17,004 nucleotides of DNA, from the NCBI GenBank assembly GCA_937901465.1, contig CALGTU010000196.1, positions 1 to 17,004 of the forward strand. The letters run 5' to 3'. The DNA is from an uncultured Clostridia bacterium. Lineage in GTDB: Bacteria > Bacillota > Clostridia > Oscillospirales > Ruminococcaceae. The number at the start of each line of letters is the position of its first letter. The stretch's first letter is position 1. The position numbers and the translations under genes are program-made. Below are positions 1 through 8,305 of the stretch, in pieces. The notes beneath the pieces were generated by a model. The model did no database searches and had not been told where the DNA came from. It saw only the letters and a list, made by a program, of their open reading frames with translations.

Positions 1-1499
1 CTTACCGCTTCATCCTGACCGATAATTTTGGATTTAAGCGCTTCTTCAAGACCTGTTATCTTCTTGAATTCACTTTCCATAATCTTATTGGCAGGAATTC
101 CTGTCCAGAGTTCGATTACTCTTGATAAATCCTCATTTGTAACAGAAACATTTTCAGCAATTTCGGCAAGAGGTTTTATTTCATTTTCAAGCTGCATAAG
201 CTCGGCTTTGGCAACAGAAAGTTTTTCATAATCAGGAGAACTACTATCCTCAATATCTGTTATTTCTTTCTTTTTAGCCTCGAGCTCTGAAGTTTTCTTT
301 ATATATTCAGCGATTTCGGGATGATTTATACTTGCTCTTGTACAAGCTTCGTCGAGAAGGTCTATCGCCTTATCGGGAAGAAATCTGTCGTTAATATAAC
401 GCTCAGAAAGAACTGCACATGATCGGACTATATCATCGCTTACTTTTACCTTATGATAATTCTCATAATATTCCTTTATTCCGCAAAGAACACTTACTGT
501 ATCTTCAATAGTAGGTTCGTTTACAGTTACAGGCTGGAATCTTCTTTCAAGGGCGCTATCTTTTTCGATGTATTTTCTGTATTCCTTGAAAGTTGTTGCA
601 CCGATAACCTGAACTTCTCCTCTTGAAAGTGCGGGTTTAAGTATATTTGCGGCATTCATCGAACCTTCACTGTCGCCCGTTCCTACAAGATTATGAACTT
701 CATCGATAAAAAGAATAACATTTCCTTCTGACTTGACTTCATCTATAAGACCTTTGACACGGCTTTCAAACTGTCCCCTGAACTGTGTTCCCGCAACAAG
801 AGCTGTAAGATCTAAGAGATAAAGTTCTTTGTTAACTATATTGAAAGGGACAGCACCTGAAGCGATCTTCTGAGCAATACCCTCAGCGATAGCTGTTTTA
901 CCTACACCCGGTTCGCCTATAAGGCAAGGGTTATTTTTTGTTCTTCTTGAAAGAATCTGTATAACTCTTGAAATTTCTTTATCTCTGCCTATAATGCGGT
1001 CTATCTCGCCATCACGGGCTTTCTGTGTAAGATGAGTGCAGTAATTCGGAAGATATTTGAGCTTTTTCTCTTTTTTCTTCTTTGTCTTTTTGTCTTTATT
1101 TTCTTTTTCGTGATTGCTACTCATTTTCTTGAATAAATCAAACATTCCCGATGGATCATCAGAATCCGAATCAGAAGGAAATTCTTCATCAACATCGCCG
1201 AGTTCATCGATAGCATCATTTTCGCTTTTAGGGAATCCGCCCATCATAAAATTCTGGAAAAATCCAGGCATAGTTTCAGATCCGCCCATTTCAAACTGTT
1301 CTTCAAGATCTTCAACCTGCTGGCAGAAATCTTCAACATTTTCATCTGTTATACCCATCTGGTCCATATATTCTTTGACCTGTGGTATTCCAAGTTCTCT
1401 TGCACATACAAGACAAAGTCCCTCGTTGCGTTTTTCTTCTCCCTGCATAGCAGTTATAAAAACAACCGCCATACGCTTTTTGCATCGGGTACAAAGCAT
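1..1499 (-). CDS. clpE: ClpE-type AAA+ unfoldase, C-terminus cut off by window edge
   Basis: ATP-dependent Clp ATPase subunit that unfolds substrates, probably for ClpP. About 499 residues are in the window; the rest lies beyond the left edge. The N-terminus has a four-cysteine zinc-binding motif (C3-x2-C6 and C29-x2-C32) as in ClpE. It is followed by a Met/Phe-rich stretch, an acidic stretch (about 95-112) and a lysine-rich stretch (about 130-146), not the two Clp_N repeats of ClpC or ClpB. The first AAA+ domain has Walker A GEPGVGKT (195-202) and Walker B VILFIDE (261-267). A short middle region leads to the WTGIPANKI motif (from W465) and the first residues of the second AAA+ domain. The ATG at 1499 has an AGGAG site just upstream and starts 15 nt after the cvpA-like gene, so it is probably the last or a late gene of the operon. 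ClpE rather than ClpC is chosen for the zinc finger and missing Clp_N; the exact subfamily is less certain than the Clp assignment. Confidence 0.88.
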   Translation of the reverse strand, partial: MLCTRCKKRMAVVFITAMQGEEKRNEGLCLVCARELGIPQVKEYMDQMGITDENVEDFCQQVEDLEEQFEMGGSETMPGFFQNFMMGGFPKSENDAIDELGDVDEEFPSDSDSDDPSGMFDLFKKMSSNHEKENKDKKTKKKKEKKLKYLPNYCTHLTQKARDGEIDRIIGRDKEISRVIQILSRRTKNNPCLIGEPGVGKTAIAEGIAQKIASGAVPFNIVNKELYLLDLTALVAGTQFRGQFESRVKGLIDEVKSEGNVILFIDEVHNLVGTGDSEGSMNAANILKPALSRGEVQVIGATTFKEYRKYIEKDSALERRFQPVTVNEPTIEDTVSVLCGIKEYYENYHKVKVSDDIVRSCAVLSERYINDRFLPDKAIDLLDEACTRASINHPEIAEYIKKTSELEAKKKEITDIEDSSSPDYEKLSVAKAELMQLENEIKPLAEIAENVSVTNEDLSRVIELWTGIPANKIMESEFKKITGLEEALKSKIIGQDEAV

Positions 1500-1514
1500 T
1501 TCGTTTCTCCTCTC

Positions 1515-2399
1515 TTAAGCAAGATTATACAAAATCTTGAATATATATGTCATTTCGATAGTTTCTGTATTGAACACGAGCATATTATCTCCGCCTATCG
1601 TAACGATAAGTTTTGTTGCGAGAATGATAATATACATTATTATAGAGCCCTGAATAGCGCCCATAACTCCTCCGAGAAAAGCGTTTATAGCACTTATAAT
1701 CGGAAGTTTATCTATTATTGTTACAAATCTTAAAGCAACATTCATAAGAATAGTAAGAAGTGTAAATGATAAAATCGAAATCAGAAGTCTTACTATTGAA
1801 ACAGCAAAGTCACGGACAAAATACTTTTCAATAAATTCAGAAAGCTTTACTGTTCCTCCTGTTATTGCAGAAACAGCATCATTCCATGCTTCTTCATTAT
1901 CAAAACTTATTTTATTTACAGTTATACCTGCCGGAAGATATTCTCTGGCACTATCTGTTACTTTTTCTTCGAAAATCGAGCCTATTATTCCGTCGGCATC
2001 TTCAACGGTTATTGTAAAACCTGCTTTTTCATAAACATGGTCTATGATATTCTGTGCAGCTTCATCCTTGTTGTTTCCGAGAATATTTATAACATCGGAT
2101 TTTTCGAATTTAACCCCATACTTTCCGTATTTATTATTAAGAGCATGAGTTATTTCATAAGGAACATCTGCTTCTCCGAGTTGTTCGTTTACTACAGAAA
2201 TAATTTCAGGCTTAACAGCCGAATCATAAATCTGCGGTGCTAATGTATTACCCGCAAAAACAGAAATTATAACTGCAAGGCTATATCCGACAAGGGTTAT
2301 TATAGATTTTACAAACCCTTGTTTTCCGCACATATAAATAGCCGAAACTATAACAACTATTGTCAGAATATCAAAAAAATATGCAAATCCGGTTTCCAA
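1515..2399 (-). CDS. CvpA-family membrane protein with enlarged loop
   Basis: Integral membrane protein of the CvpA (colicin V production) family; its molecular role is not well defined. Visible: a hydrophobic segment at about 8-23, then the family-like GKQGFVKSI stretch (25-33), a second segment at about 33-52, and two further segments at about 200-226 and 235-267, the last Gly-rich (FLGGVMGAIQGS). Between segments 2 and 3 lies a hydrophilic region of about 145 residues. Typical CvpA proteins are about 160-180 residues, so at 294 this one carries a large inserted domain, probably extracytoplasmic. The start is TTG, supported by AAGGAG at 2407-2412 with a 7-nt spacer. It sits between a DUF5711-like gene and clpE in one transcription unit. 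Family assignment is fairly sure; function is unknown. Confidence 0.75.
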   Translation of the reverse strand: METGFAYFFDILTIVVIVSAIYMCGKQGFVKSIITLVGYSLAVIISVFAGNTLAPQIYDSAVKPEIISVVNEQLGEADVPYEITHALNNKYGKYGVKFEKSDVINILGNNKDEAAQNIIDHVYEKAGFTITVEDADGIIGSIFEEKVTDSAREYLPAGITVNKISFDNEEAWNDAVSAITGGTVKLSEFIEKYFVRDFAVSIVRLLISILSFTLLTILMNVALRFVTIIDKLPIISAINAFLGGVMGAIQGSIIMYIIILATKLIVTIGGDNMLVFNTETIEMTYIFKILYNLA

Positions 2400-2424
2400 A
2401 ACAATTCTCCTTTCGGAAAAGCAG

Positions 2425-3600
2425 TTAATCTGCGAATTCCGTCCTGTTTATCTCGTTATATCCATTAAGGAATACATAATCATTTATTTTTACAAAGCCT
2501 GTATAATTATCCGAAACATCTATCGAATCAATCTTTACGCCATCAAATGAATAAGAAACAAGTTCATCTGTTGTAAGAACATAAACCTCTTTTTCCGAAG
2601 TATAAACCCCTTTGGCTGTTTTGTCAAGTTCTATGGTTATGGGGTTATTTACATCGTTTATTATAACAAGTGTTGATTTTCTGAATTCTTCTCTTTCAAG
2701 AAGTATCGCAGAATTTGATATACCGGCAGAAAATCCTGCAAGCTGATAAGGATATTCGTAAACGCCTATAAGTTCGCCTTCTTTTGAATAATATGCAAAC
2801 TTTGTATCTCCGAATACCGCTATATCTCCATTCTGCATTATTTCAGCAGATACAGCGAATGTATCGACAGAAGAAGAACGCCATTCTGGTTCTGTTTTAG
2901 AAAAATCATATCTTGATAATGAAGACACAAGTTTTCCACCATCTACGCCGACATTTACAGCAATACATCCTGAACTTCCGACATAAAAATCAACATCGAT
3001 AATTCTTCCTTCTACGTTTTTGATTGTGTATCTGTCGCTTCCGTCGGGATTATAGATATTCATTATACAAGCAAATCCATCGCCTTCTGAAACAACAGCG
3101 GCAGAATCGTTACCGCTGAGTTCAGCAAGAATGATATTTCCTGAAAACTCTTTCTCGTATACAGTTTTCTGTTTACTTTCAACTTTAAGTTTCTTTCCGC
3201 CACAATCATATATAACCGAGCGTTTACTTCCCGATTTAAGAATCGGAGAAGAATAACTATGCTGTCTTTCAGCAACAAGTTCGCCATCTACAGAATACAT
3301 ATAGAAATGAGTATCATCAAGATATGTAAGATAATTATCCGTTACACCTATTTCATGGTCAGATGTTCCTCTTATTTTGATAGGAAAATTTTCTTTTGCA
3401 AGTTCTCCGCTGTTACGGACGGAATTTTCATATTTTGTTCCTATACCTTCAAAGAGAGGCATCCATTTTGAACGGAAAACATAAAGAAGAACTCCTATTA
3501 CCGCTATAACAAGAACAACTGCCGCTTTTTTTGCAAAACGGACAAGTTTCTTTTTTCTTCTTCGTTTCTGCATATCGTTAAGATTATATTCTATTGCCAT
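2425..3600 (-). CDS. DUF5711-like single-pass membrane protein
   Basis: Protein of unknown function, 391 residues. A basic cytoplasmic N-terminus (QKRRRKKK, 11-18) precedes one membrane segment at about 26-42, giving an N-in signal-anchor topology. The remaining ~345 residues would be outside. They are beta-rich, with recurring short strand-turn units (for example FYMYSVDGELVAE near 99-111 and FAYYSKEGELIGV later) that suggest a beta-propeller-like fold; this is inferred from the pattern only. The overall look matches the DUF5711 family of Clostridia, recalled rather than searched. There are no catalytic motifs I recognise. ATG at 3600 has AAAGGA about 8 nt upstream. It lies 15 nt after truA and 25 nt before the cvpA-like gene, so a joint role at the membrane with CvpA is possible. 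Confidence 0.6.
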   Translation of the reverse strand: MAIEYNLNDMQKRRRKKKLVRFAKKAAVVLVIAVIGVLLYVFRSKWMPLFEGIGTKYENSVRNSGELAKENFPIKIRGTSDHEIGVTDNYLTYLDDTHFYMYSVDGELVAERQHSYSSPILKSGSKRSVIYDCGGKKLKVESKQKTVYEKEFSGNIILAELSGNDSAAVVSEGDGFACIMNIYNPDGSDRYTIKNVEGRIIDVDFYVGSSGCIAVNVGVDGGKLVSSLSRYDFSKTEPEWRSSSVDTFAVSAEIMQNGDIAVFGDTKFAYYSKEGELIGVYEYPYQLAGFSAGISNSAILLEREEFRKSTLVIINDVNNPITIELDKTAKGVYTSEKEVYVLTTDELVSYSFDGVKIDSIDVSDNYTGFVKINDYVFLNGYNEINRTEFAD

Positions 3601-3615
3601 AGACTAATCCTTTCG

Positions 3616-4353
3616 TCAATAAAAAACTTTGTTAAGATAAAGTCCGCAGGCGGGGGCCGTTTTACCTGCTTTAAGTCTGTTTTTCTCTTCAAGTATCTGA
3701 GGAATCGAACCTCTTTCGATTTTACCCTCGTTTATCCAGAGAAGAGTTCCTATCATTATTCTTACCATATTGTATAGAAATCCATCTCCAGAAACTCTGA
3801 AAATAAGTTCTTCACCATTCTGTTCGACTGTAAAATCATATATCGTTCTGACAGTTATTTCTTTATCAGAGCCTGTTGAGCAGAATGATTTGAAATCGTG
3901 TGTTCCGATAAAAGCCTTGACTTCTTCACATAAAAGAGGAAAATCTACTTTTCTTCTGTAATGATAAGAAAGGTCTTCGGCGAATGGATCATGACTTTCG
4001 CTACAATGAACCTTATATATATATTCTTTTCCTTTACAAGAATACCTTGCATGGAAATCTTCTTCTGCTTCTTCACAGGAAAGAATAGAAATATCTTTTG
4101 GAAGTTCGGAATTAAGGCCACGCTTAAGCCCCAAAAGAGGAATTGTTCTTTCTGTTTTAAAACTGAAGCAGTATTCAAGAGCATGAACTCCTGTATCAGT
4201 TCTTGAGCATCCGTATATGGTTACATCTTCTCCGCCAAGGATTTTAGAAAGCTTTTCCTCTACAATCTGCTGAATGGCGATAGCATTATCCTGTCTTTGA
4301 AAGCCATGATAATTAGTTCCGCGATAGCACATTGTAACCTTGATATTTCTCAT
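3616..4353 (-). CDS. truA: tRNA pseudouridine(38-40) synthase TruA
   Basis: Converts uridines at positions 38-40 of the tRNA anticodon stem-loop to pseudouridine in the cytoplasm. The 245-residue length is normal for the family. The catalytic motif reads CSRTDTGVHA (49-58), with catalytic aspartate D53. The N-terminal YRGTNYHGFQRQ (10-21) and the C-terminal segment FRVSGDGFLYNMVRIMIGTL are both standard TruA signatures. ATG at 4353 follows a modest AGGTG site. It starts 11 nt after ecfT, and the ecfA1-ecfA2-ecfT-truA order is conserved across Firmicutes, which supports each member. Complete, with nothing missing. Confidence 0.97.
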   Translation of the reverse strand: MRNIKVTMCYRGTNYHGFQRQDNAIAIQQIVEEKLSKILGGEDVTIYGCSRTDTGVHALEYCFSFKTERTIPLLGLKRGLNSELPKDISILSCEEAEEDFHARYSCKGKEYIYKVHCSESHDPFAEDLSYHYRRKVDFPLLCEEVKAFIGTHDFKSFCSTGSDKEITVRTIYDFTVEQNGEELIFRVSGDGFLYNMVRIMIGTLLWINEGKIERGSIPQILEEKNRLKAGKTAPACGLYLNKVFY

Positions 4354-4364
4354 AAGACACCTAC

Positions 4365-5165
4365 TTAAAAAATACAGTTTAAAAATATCACAACATCAAG
4401 GAAGAAAAGAGACAAAGCGAGTGCAATATAATCCTTTCCGCCTGATTTGAGCTGTTTAAGACGTGTTCTGCCTTCATCACCCCTATAACAACGACATTCC
4501 ATAGCAACGGCAAGTTCTTCTGCTCTTCTGAATGCAGATACAAAAAGAGGAATAAGGATAGGAACAAGTGCTTTTGCTCTCTTTATAAGTCCGCCTGTTT
4601 CAAGATCCGCTCCCCTTGCTTTCTGAGCCGACATTATCTTATCTGTTTCTTCGATAAGTGTTGGGATAAAGCGGAGAGCTATTGTCATCATCATAGCAAA
4701 TTCATGAACGGGCATCTTTATCTTTTTAAGTGGAGATAAGAGTTGTTCTATTGCGTCTGTGAGTGTTATGGGTGATGTTGTATAGGTAAGAAGTGATGTT
4801 CCTGAAATAAGGCATATAATGCGGAGTATCATAAATGCCGATGTTTCAAGACCTTCTTTTGTTATTTTGATAAATTGCCAGCTGAAAAGAATCTCTCCCT
4901 CGATAAAGAAGATATTCAGAACAGATGTAAAAATGATGAGAGGAATTATAGATTTCATTCCCTTGAAAATCATCTTTATAGGGATTTTTGATAAAAGAAC
5001 TGTGAGTGCTACAAAAAGCATTCCGAAAAGTATGCCATAAAAATTTTCGGCACAAAAAAGGAATGTTATGAAAACACCGGTTATTACGATTTTAAATCTT
5101 GGGTCAAGTCTGTGAACTATTGAATTTCCAGGGAAAAACTGTCCGATTGTTATATCTTTAAGCAT
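4365..5165 (-). CDS. ecfT: ECF transporter transmembrane component EcfT
   Basis: Membrane scaffold of energy-coupling factor transporters. It couples the EcfA1/EcfA2 ATPases to exchangeable vitamin- or metal-binding S components. Several hydrophobic segments are visible (about 25-58, 71-88, 110-130, 200-216, 245-264). Two X-R-X coupling motifs are seen: ARG at 183-185 (in AQKARGADL) and CRC at 224-226 (in AMECRCYRG). The N-terminal LDPRFKI (20-26) is typical of the CbiQ/EcfT family. The ATG at 5165 was chosen; a TTG one codon upstream (5168) is equally possible, and both sit behind the same AAAGGGGG site. The start overlaps the end of ecfA2 by 8 nt, indicating translational coupling. No S-component gene is in the window, so the substrate cannot be told. 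Confidence 0.95.
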   Translation of the reverse strand: MLKDITIGQFFPGNSIVHRLDPRFKIVITGVFITFLFCAENFYGILFGMLFVALTVLLSKIPIKMIFKGMKSIIPLIIFTSVLNIFFIEGEILFSWQFIKITKEGLETSAFMILRIICLISGTSLLTYTTSPITLTDAIEQLLSPLKKIKMPVHEFAMMMTIALRFIPTLIEETDKIMSAQKARGADLETGGLIKRAKALVPILIPLFVSAFRRAEELAVAMECRCYRGDEGRTRLKQLKSGGKDYIALALSLFFLDVVIFLNCIF

Positions 5166-6030
5166 CAAGTTTTACCCCCTTTTCTTCAAGATATGAAAGG
5201 AGTTTTCTTAAAGCGTAAGGAACTGTATACACATCATCTGCAATATGATAGCCTTTTTCTTTAAGTGCATTGAAAACCTTTGTTATCTGAGGAATATCAA
5301 GTCCCATTTTTGCAATTTCATCAGCCATTCCGAAAACCTTGGGTGGTTCATCATAGCAGACTATGGATGAATTATTCATAACAAGGATTTTTGTTGCAAT
5401 TTTTGCGACGTCTTCCATACTGTGACTTACGAGAAGAACGGTTGAGTTATATTCTTTATGATATTCTCTTATTCTGTCAAGAATGCGGTCTCTTCCCTTG
5501 GGGTCAAGTCCTGCACAAGGTTCATCGAGAATAAGAACTTTAGGACGCATAGCCATTACACCTGCTATCGCAACACGACGCTTTTGTCCGCCTGAAAGTT
5601 CGAAAGGAGATTTTTCGAGTTGTTCATCAGATATTTCGACAAGCTTTGCGGTTTCGCGGACACGCTTATCGATTTCTTCATCTGAAAGACCCATATTCTT
5701 GGGTCCGAAAGCGATATCTTTATAAACTGTTTCTTCAAAAATCTGATATTCGGGATACTGAAAAACAAGTCCTACTTTAAATCTTGTCTGCAAAGTTGTC
5801 TGCTTGTCCTGCCAGATATCTGTTCCGTCGATATAAATCTTGCCTGAAGTGGGTTTTAAAAGTCCGTTAAGATGCTGAATAAAGGTTGACTTTCCTGAAC
5901 CTGTATGACCTATTATGCCTACAAGTTCGCCCTCTTCGATTTCTATATTAAGATTATCAATTGCCTTTTTTTCAAAAGGAGTACCTGCGCTATATACATA
6001 GGTCAAGTCTTCCGTTTTAATTATAGCCAA
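5158..6030 (-). CDS. ecfA2: ECF transporter ATPase EcfA2
   Basis: One of the two ABC-type ATPases of the ECF vitamin transporter, on the cytoplasmic face bound to EcfT. Visible ABC motifs: Walker A GHTGSGKST (41-49), Q-loop VFQYPEYQIFEETV (89-102), signature LSGGQ (145-149), Walker B VLILDE (165-170) followed by PCAGLDP, and switch histidine H203. The VFQYPEYQ and CAGLDPKGR forms distinguish EcfA2 from EcfA1. Length is 290 residues, as expected. The start codon is TTG at 6030, only 2 nt after the ecfA1 stop, with an AGGAAG site inside the end of ecfA1. It overlaps ecfT. These genes are often labelled cbiO, but nothing here shows cobalt specificity. Confidence 0.95.
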   Translation of the reverse strand: MAIIKTEDLTYVYSAGTPFEKKAIDNLNIEIEEGELVGIIGHTGSGKSTFIQHLNGLLKPTSGKIYIDGTDIWQDKQTTLQTRFKVGLVFQYPEYQIFEETVYKDIAFGPKNMGLSDEEIDKRVRETAKLVEISDEQLEKSPFELSGGQKRRVAIAGVMAMRPKVLILDEPCAGLDPKGRDRILDRIREYHKEYNSTVLLVSHSMEDVAKIATKILVMNNSSIVCYDEPPKVFGMADEIAKMGLDIPQITKVFNALKEKGYHIADDVYTVPYALRKLLSYLEEKGVKLDA

Positions 6031-6032
6031 CG

Positions 6033-6902
6033 TTATCTTCCTGCTTTCTCAATAATTTTTATAATTTCTTCGATACATTCTTCTTCGGTTATTATATCAT
6101 CGGGAATGTCTATTCCATTGTTTCTAAGCCCGAATGCAAGTTCTGTAACCTGAGGGACATCAAGGCCTACGGATTTTAAAAGTTCAACATTCTTGAAAAC
6201 TTCCTTGGGAGTTCCGTCAAGAATGGTCTTTCCGCTATCCATAACGACAATTCTGTCTGCTTTGGCAGCTTCATCCATATAATGAGTTATGAGAATAATA
6301 GTTACTCCGTGTTCACGATTGAGTTTCTTTATCGTTTTCATAACTTCTTTTCTTCCGATAGGGTCAAGCATTGCGGTTGGTTCATCAAGAACAATACAAT
6401 CGGGACACATAGCAATTATTCCCGCTATGGCAACACGCTGTTTCTGCCCTCCTGAAAGTTGATGCGGAGCGTGTTCTCTGAACTTATACATTCCGACATC
6501 TTTGAGCGCGTTATCCACCCTTTCACGCATCTCGGCAGGGTCGACACCTAAATTTTCAAGAGCGAACGCAACATCTTCTTCTACTATAGTTGCAACAATC
6601 TGATTATCGGGATTCTGAAAAACCATTCCAACTCTCTGACGGATATCAAAAAGTTTTTCATCATCAGAAGCCTCTCTTACGTTAACAAGGACTTTGCCTT
6701 TATCTGCGGTAAGAATAGCATTGAAATGCTTTGCTATTGTTGATTTACCCGAACCATTATGTCCTAAAACAGCAACAAATTCTCCCCTTTTTATATCAAG
6801 GGAAATGCCCTTTAAAACCTGCTTTATAGGAGCGTTTTCTTCTTCAAAATCTTCATTCTGATAATGAAACCAGACATCTTTTGCTTCAATTATTTTTTCC
6901 AT
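6033..6902 (-). CDS. ecfA1: ECF transporter ATPase EcfA1
   Basis: Partner ATPase to EcfA2; the EcfA1-EcfA2 heterodimer powers EcfT. Motifs: Walker A GHNGSGKST (47-55), Q-loop VFQNPDNQIVATIVEEDVAF (94-113), signature LSGGQ (149-153), Walker B CIVLDE (169-174) with PTAMLDP, and switch histidine H207. The VFQNPDNQIVATIVEEDVAFALENL form is characteristic of EcfA1. Length is 289 residues, within the normal range. The upstream ribosome binding site is weak (GGAAG, about 6-7 nt from the ATG at 6902). It begins 21 nt after the LURP-one-related gene. In many Firmicutes the gene follows rplQ; here it follows a different set. Confidence 0.95.
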   Translation of the reverse strand: MEKIIEAKDVWFHYQNEDFEEENAPIKQVLKGISLDIKRGEFVAVLGHNGSGKSTIAKHFNAILTADKGKVLVNVREASDDEKLFDIRQRVGMVFQNPDNQIVATIVEEDVAFALENLGVDPAEMRERVDNALKDVGMYKFREHAPHQLSGGQKQRVAIAGIIAMCPDCIVLDEPTAMLDPIGRKEVMKTIKKLNREHGVTIILITHYMDEAAKADRIVVMDSGKTILDGTPKEVFKNVELLKSVGLDVPQVTELAFGLRNNGIDIPDDIITEEECIEEIIKIIEKAGR

Positions 6903-6923
6903 TTTACACTTCCGTATTGATAA

Positions 6924-7409
6924 TTATCTGTTTCTGTTATGATGGAAAGTATCGTCTATTGCAACAACAAGTGCTGTCGCAAATGCACATTCTCTGTCAT
7001 CATAAACATCAATCTCATAAGAATCTCCCCATGAGAGAAATGCTTTATTGACAGTTGCATAAGGCATTCCGTTTTTGGTTATTGTAAAATTCCAAGCAAA
7101 CAAATCGCCGTCAACAGAAAAAACATCTCCCGTTATAGTTGTGATATCCAATGCTCTTTCGAAAAAAGAAAATCTTTGTTCGATGGTTGCAACGATATTG
7201 TCGTTATGAAGGATATCGTATTTTCTGCCGAAAAATTTAAAATGACGACTTACAGTAAATATAAGGTCCCCGAAATTTGAAATAATATCAAATCCGGGAG
7301 GGAATTTATAAATTCTTGTTTTTACTTTGTATACAGCCATCTGGTTATCGTCATAGATGTTATAACTATCAAGTAAAGTAAAAACTTCTTGTTTTAAATA
7401 AAGTTTCAT
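6924..7409 (-). CDS. LURP-one-related (LOR/YxjI-type) protein
   Basis: Small cytoplasmic protein of the LURP-one-related family (formerly DUF567), 161 residues. The family has a tubby-like beta-barrel fold and no settled function. Family-like features: the start MKLYLKQEVFTL, a strand-rich middle with alternating ITxxG and hydrophobic patterns (FSFFERALDITTITGDVFSVDG, about 80-101), and the ending VVAIDDTFHHNR (148-159), which resembles the end of YxjI-type proteins. No membrane segment. ATG at 7409 is preceded by AAAAGGGGG. It sits 13 nt after the methyltransferase and 21 nt before ecfA1, so it is co-transcribed with core genes. The assignment is from pattern memory. Confidence 0.72.
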   Translation of the reverse strand: MKLYLKQEVFTLLDSYNIYDDNQMAVYKVKTRIYKFPPGFDIISNFGDLIFTVSRHFKFFGRKYDILHNDNIVATIEQRFSFFERALDITTITGDVFSVDGDLFAWNFTITKNGMPYATVNKAFLSWGDSYEIDVYDDRECAFATALVVAIDDTFHHNRNR

Positions 7410-7422
7410 AAAAATCCCCCTT

Positions 7423-8289
7423 TTATATTTCTTCCCACATTGCTGTACTTCCGCAAGGCAGACAAACTCCGCTCTTTTCGCAGATAAGCCCTATTTCATC
7501 TGCTGATACTTTTCCTATGTATTTCTTTCCTACTGTTTCGGAAAGGATATATGACATTACAGACGGAGAAAGCCCCGTTGTATAACTATTCAAAAGAAAG
7601 AAAAGCGGTTTATCGGAAAGAACTTCTGAACAGAGTTTCACAAGATCGTAAATACAATCTTCGAGTTTCCAGACTTCCCCTCCTGGTCCTCTGCCGTATG
7701 AGGGTGGATCCATAATAATGGCATCGTATTTTCTTCCTCTTTTGATTTCGCGGTTAACAAACTTTTCGCAGTCATCAACTATCCAGCGGATAGGTTTTTC
7801 TGAAAGACCTGATGACGCTGCGTTTTCTCTTGCCCATTGAACCATGCCTTTTGAAGCGTCAACATGGCATACAGATGCCCCCGCAGATGCACACGCAAGC
7901 GTTGCACCGCCTGTATATGCAAAAAGATTCAATACGTTTATTTCTCTTCCTGCATTTTTTATCTTTTCACGCATAAAATCCCAGTTTACAGCCTGTTCGG
8001 GAAAAAGTCCCGTATGTTTGAAGCCTGTTGGTTTTATATTGAAAGTAAGGTCTTTATAATTTATCTGCCATTCGGGAGAGAATTTCTTTTTATAATCCCA
8101 GCTTCCGCCGCCTTTTGAAGAACGATTATATCTTGCGTGAACATTACTCCATAGATTCGGATCTTTTTCTGTTTTCCAGATAACCTGAGGGTCGGGTCTT
8201 GCAAGAATTATATTCCCCCACATTTCGAGTTTTTCTCCCGAAGATGTATCGAGAAGTCTATAATCTTTCCAGTCTGTTGTCGCTCTCAT
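7423..8289 (-). CDS. class I SAM-dependent methyltransferase, RlmI/RlmK-like without PUA domain
   Basis: Predicted RNA methyltransferase of 288 residues. SAM-binding motif I is NLFAYTGGAT (121-130), followed by the acidic loop HVDASKG (142-148) and DD at 172-173. The catalytic-type motif is DPPSYGRG (194-201), close to the DPP(S/K)F of the RlmI/RlmK/YccW group that makes 5-methylcytosine or 7-methylguanine in 23S rRNA. It lacks the N-terminal PUA domain of RlmI. Instead the first ~100 residues include ILARPDPQVIW and the KHTGLFPEQAVNWD stretch (91-104), which is typical of the RlmI/RlmL-like core. The target base is unknown. ATG at 8289 has AGGAG about 6 nt upstream, and the gene starts 16 nt after glmM. 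Confidence 0.82.
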   Translation of the reverse strand: MRATTDWKDYRLLDTSSGEKLEMWGNIILARPDPQVIWKTEKDPNLWSNVHARYNRSSKGGGSWDYKKKFSPEWQINYKDLTFNIKPTGFKHTGLFPEQAVNWDFMREKIKNAGREINVLNLFAYTGGATLACASAGASVCHVDASKGMVQWARENAASSGLSEKPIRWIVDDCEKFVNREIKRGRKYDAIIMDPPSYGRGPGGEVWKLEDCIYDLVKLCSEVLSDKPLFFLLNSYTTGLSPSVMSYILSETVGKKYIGKVSADEIGLICEKSGVCLPCGSTAMWEEI

Positions 8290-8305
8290 TTCAATCTCCT
8301 AAAAA

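Noticed and set aside
1114..1518. Plus-strand open frame of 134 codons
   Set aside because: It is the antisense shadow of the Ser/Asp/Glu/Lys-rich N-terminal part of clpE; it has no ribosome binding site and low-complexity Ser-rich content.
5158..6902. Cobalt-specific transporter (cbiO/cbiQ) reading
   Set aside because: No cbiM or cbiN and no cobalamin genes are present, and the ecfA1-ecfA2-ecfT-truA order marks the general group II ECF module.
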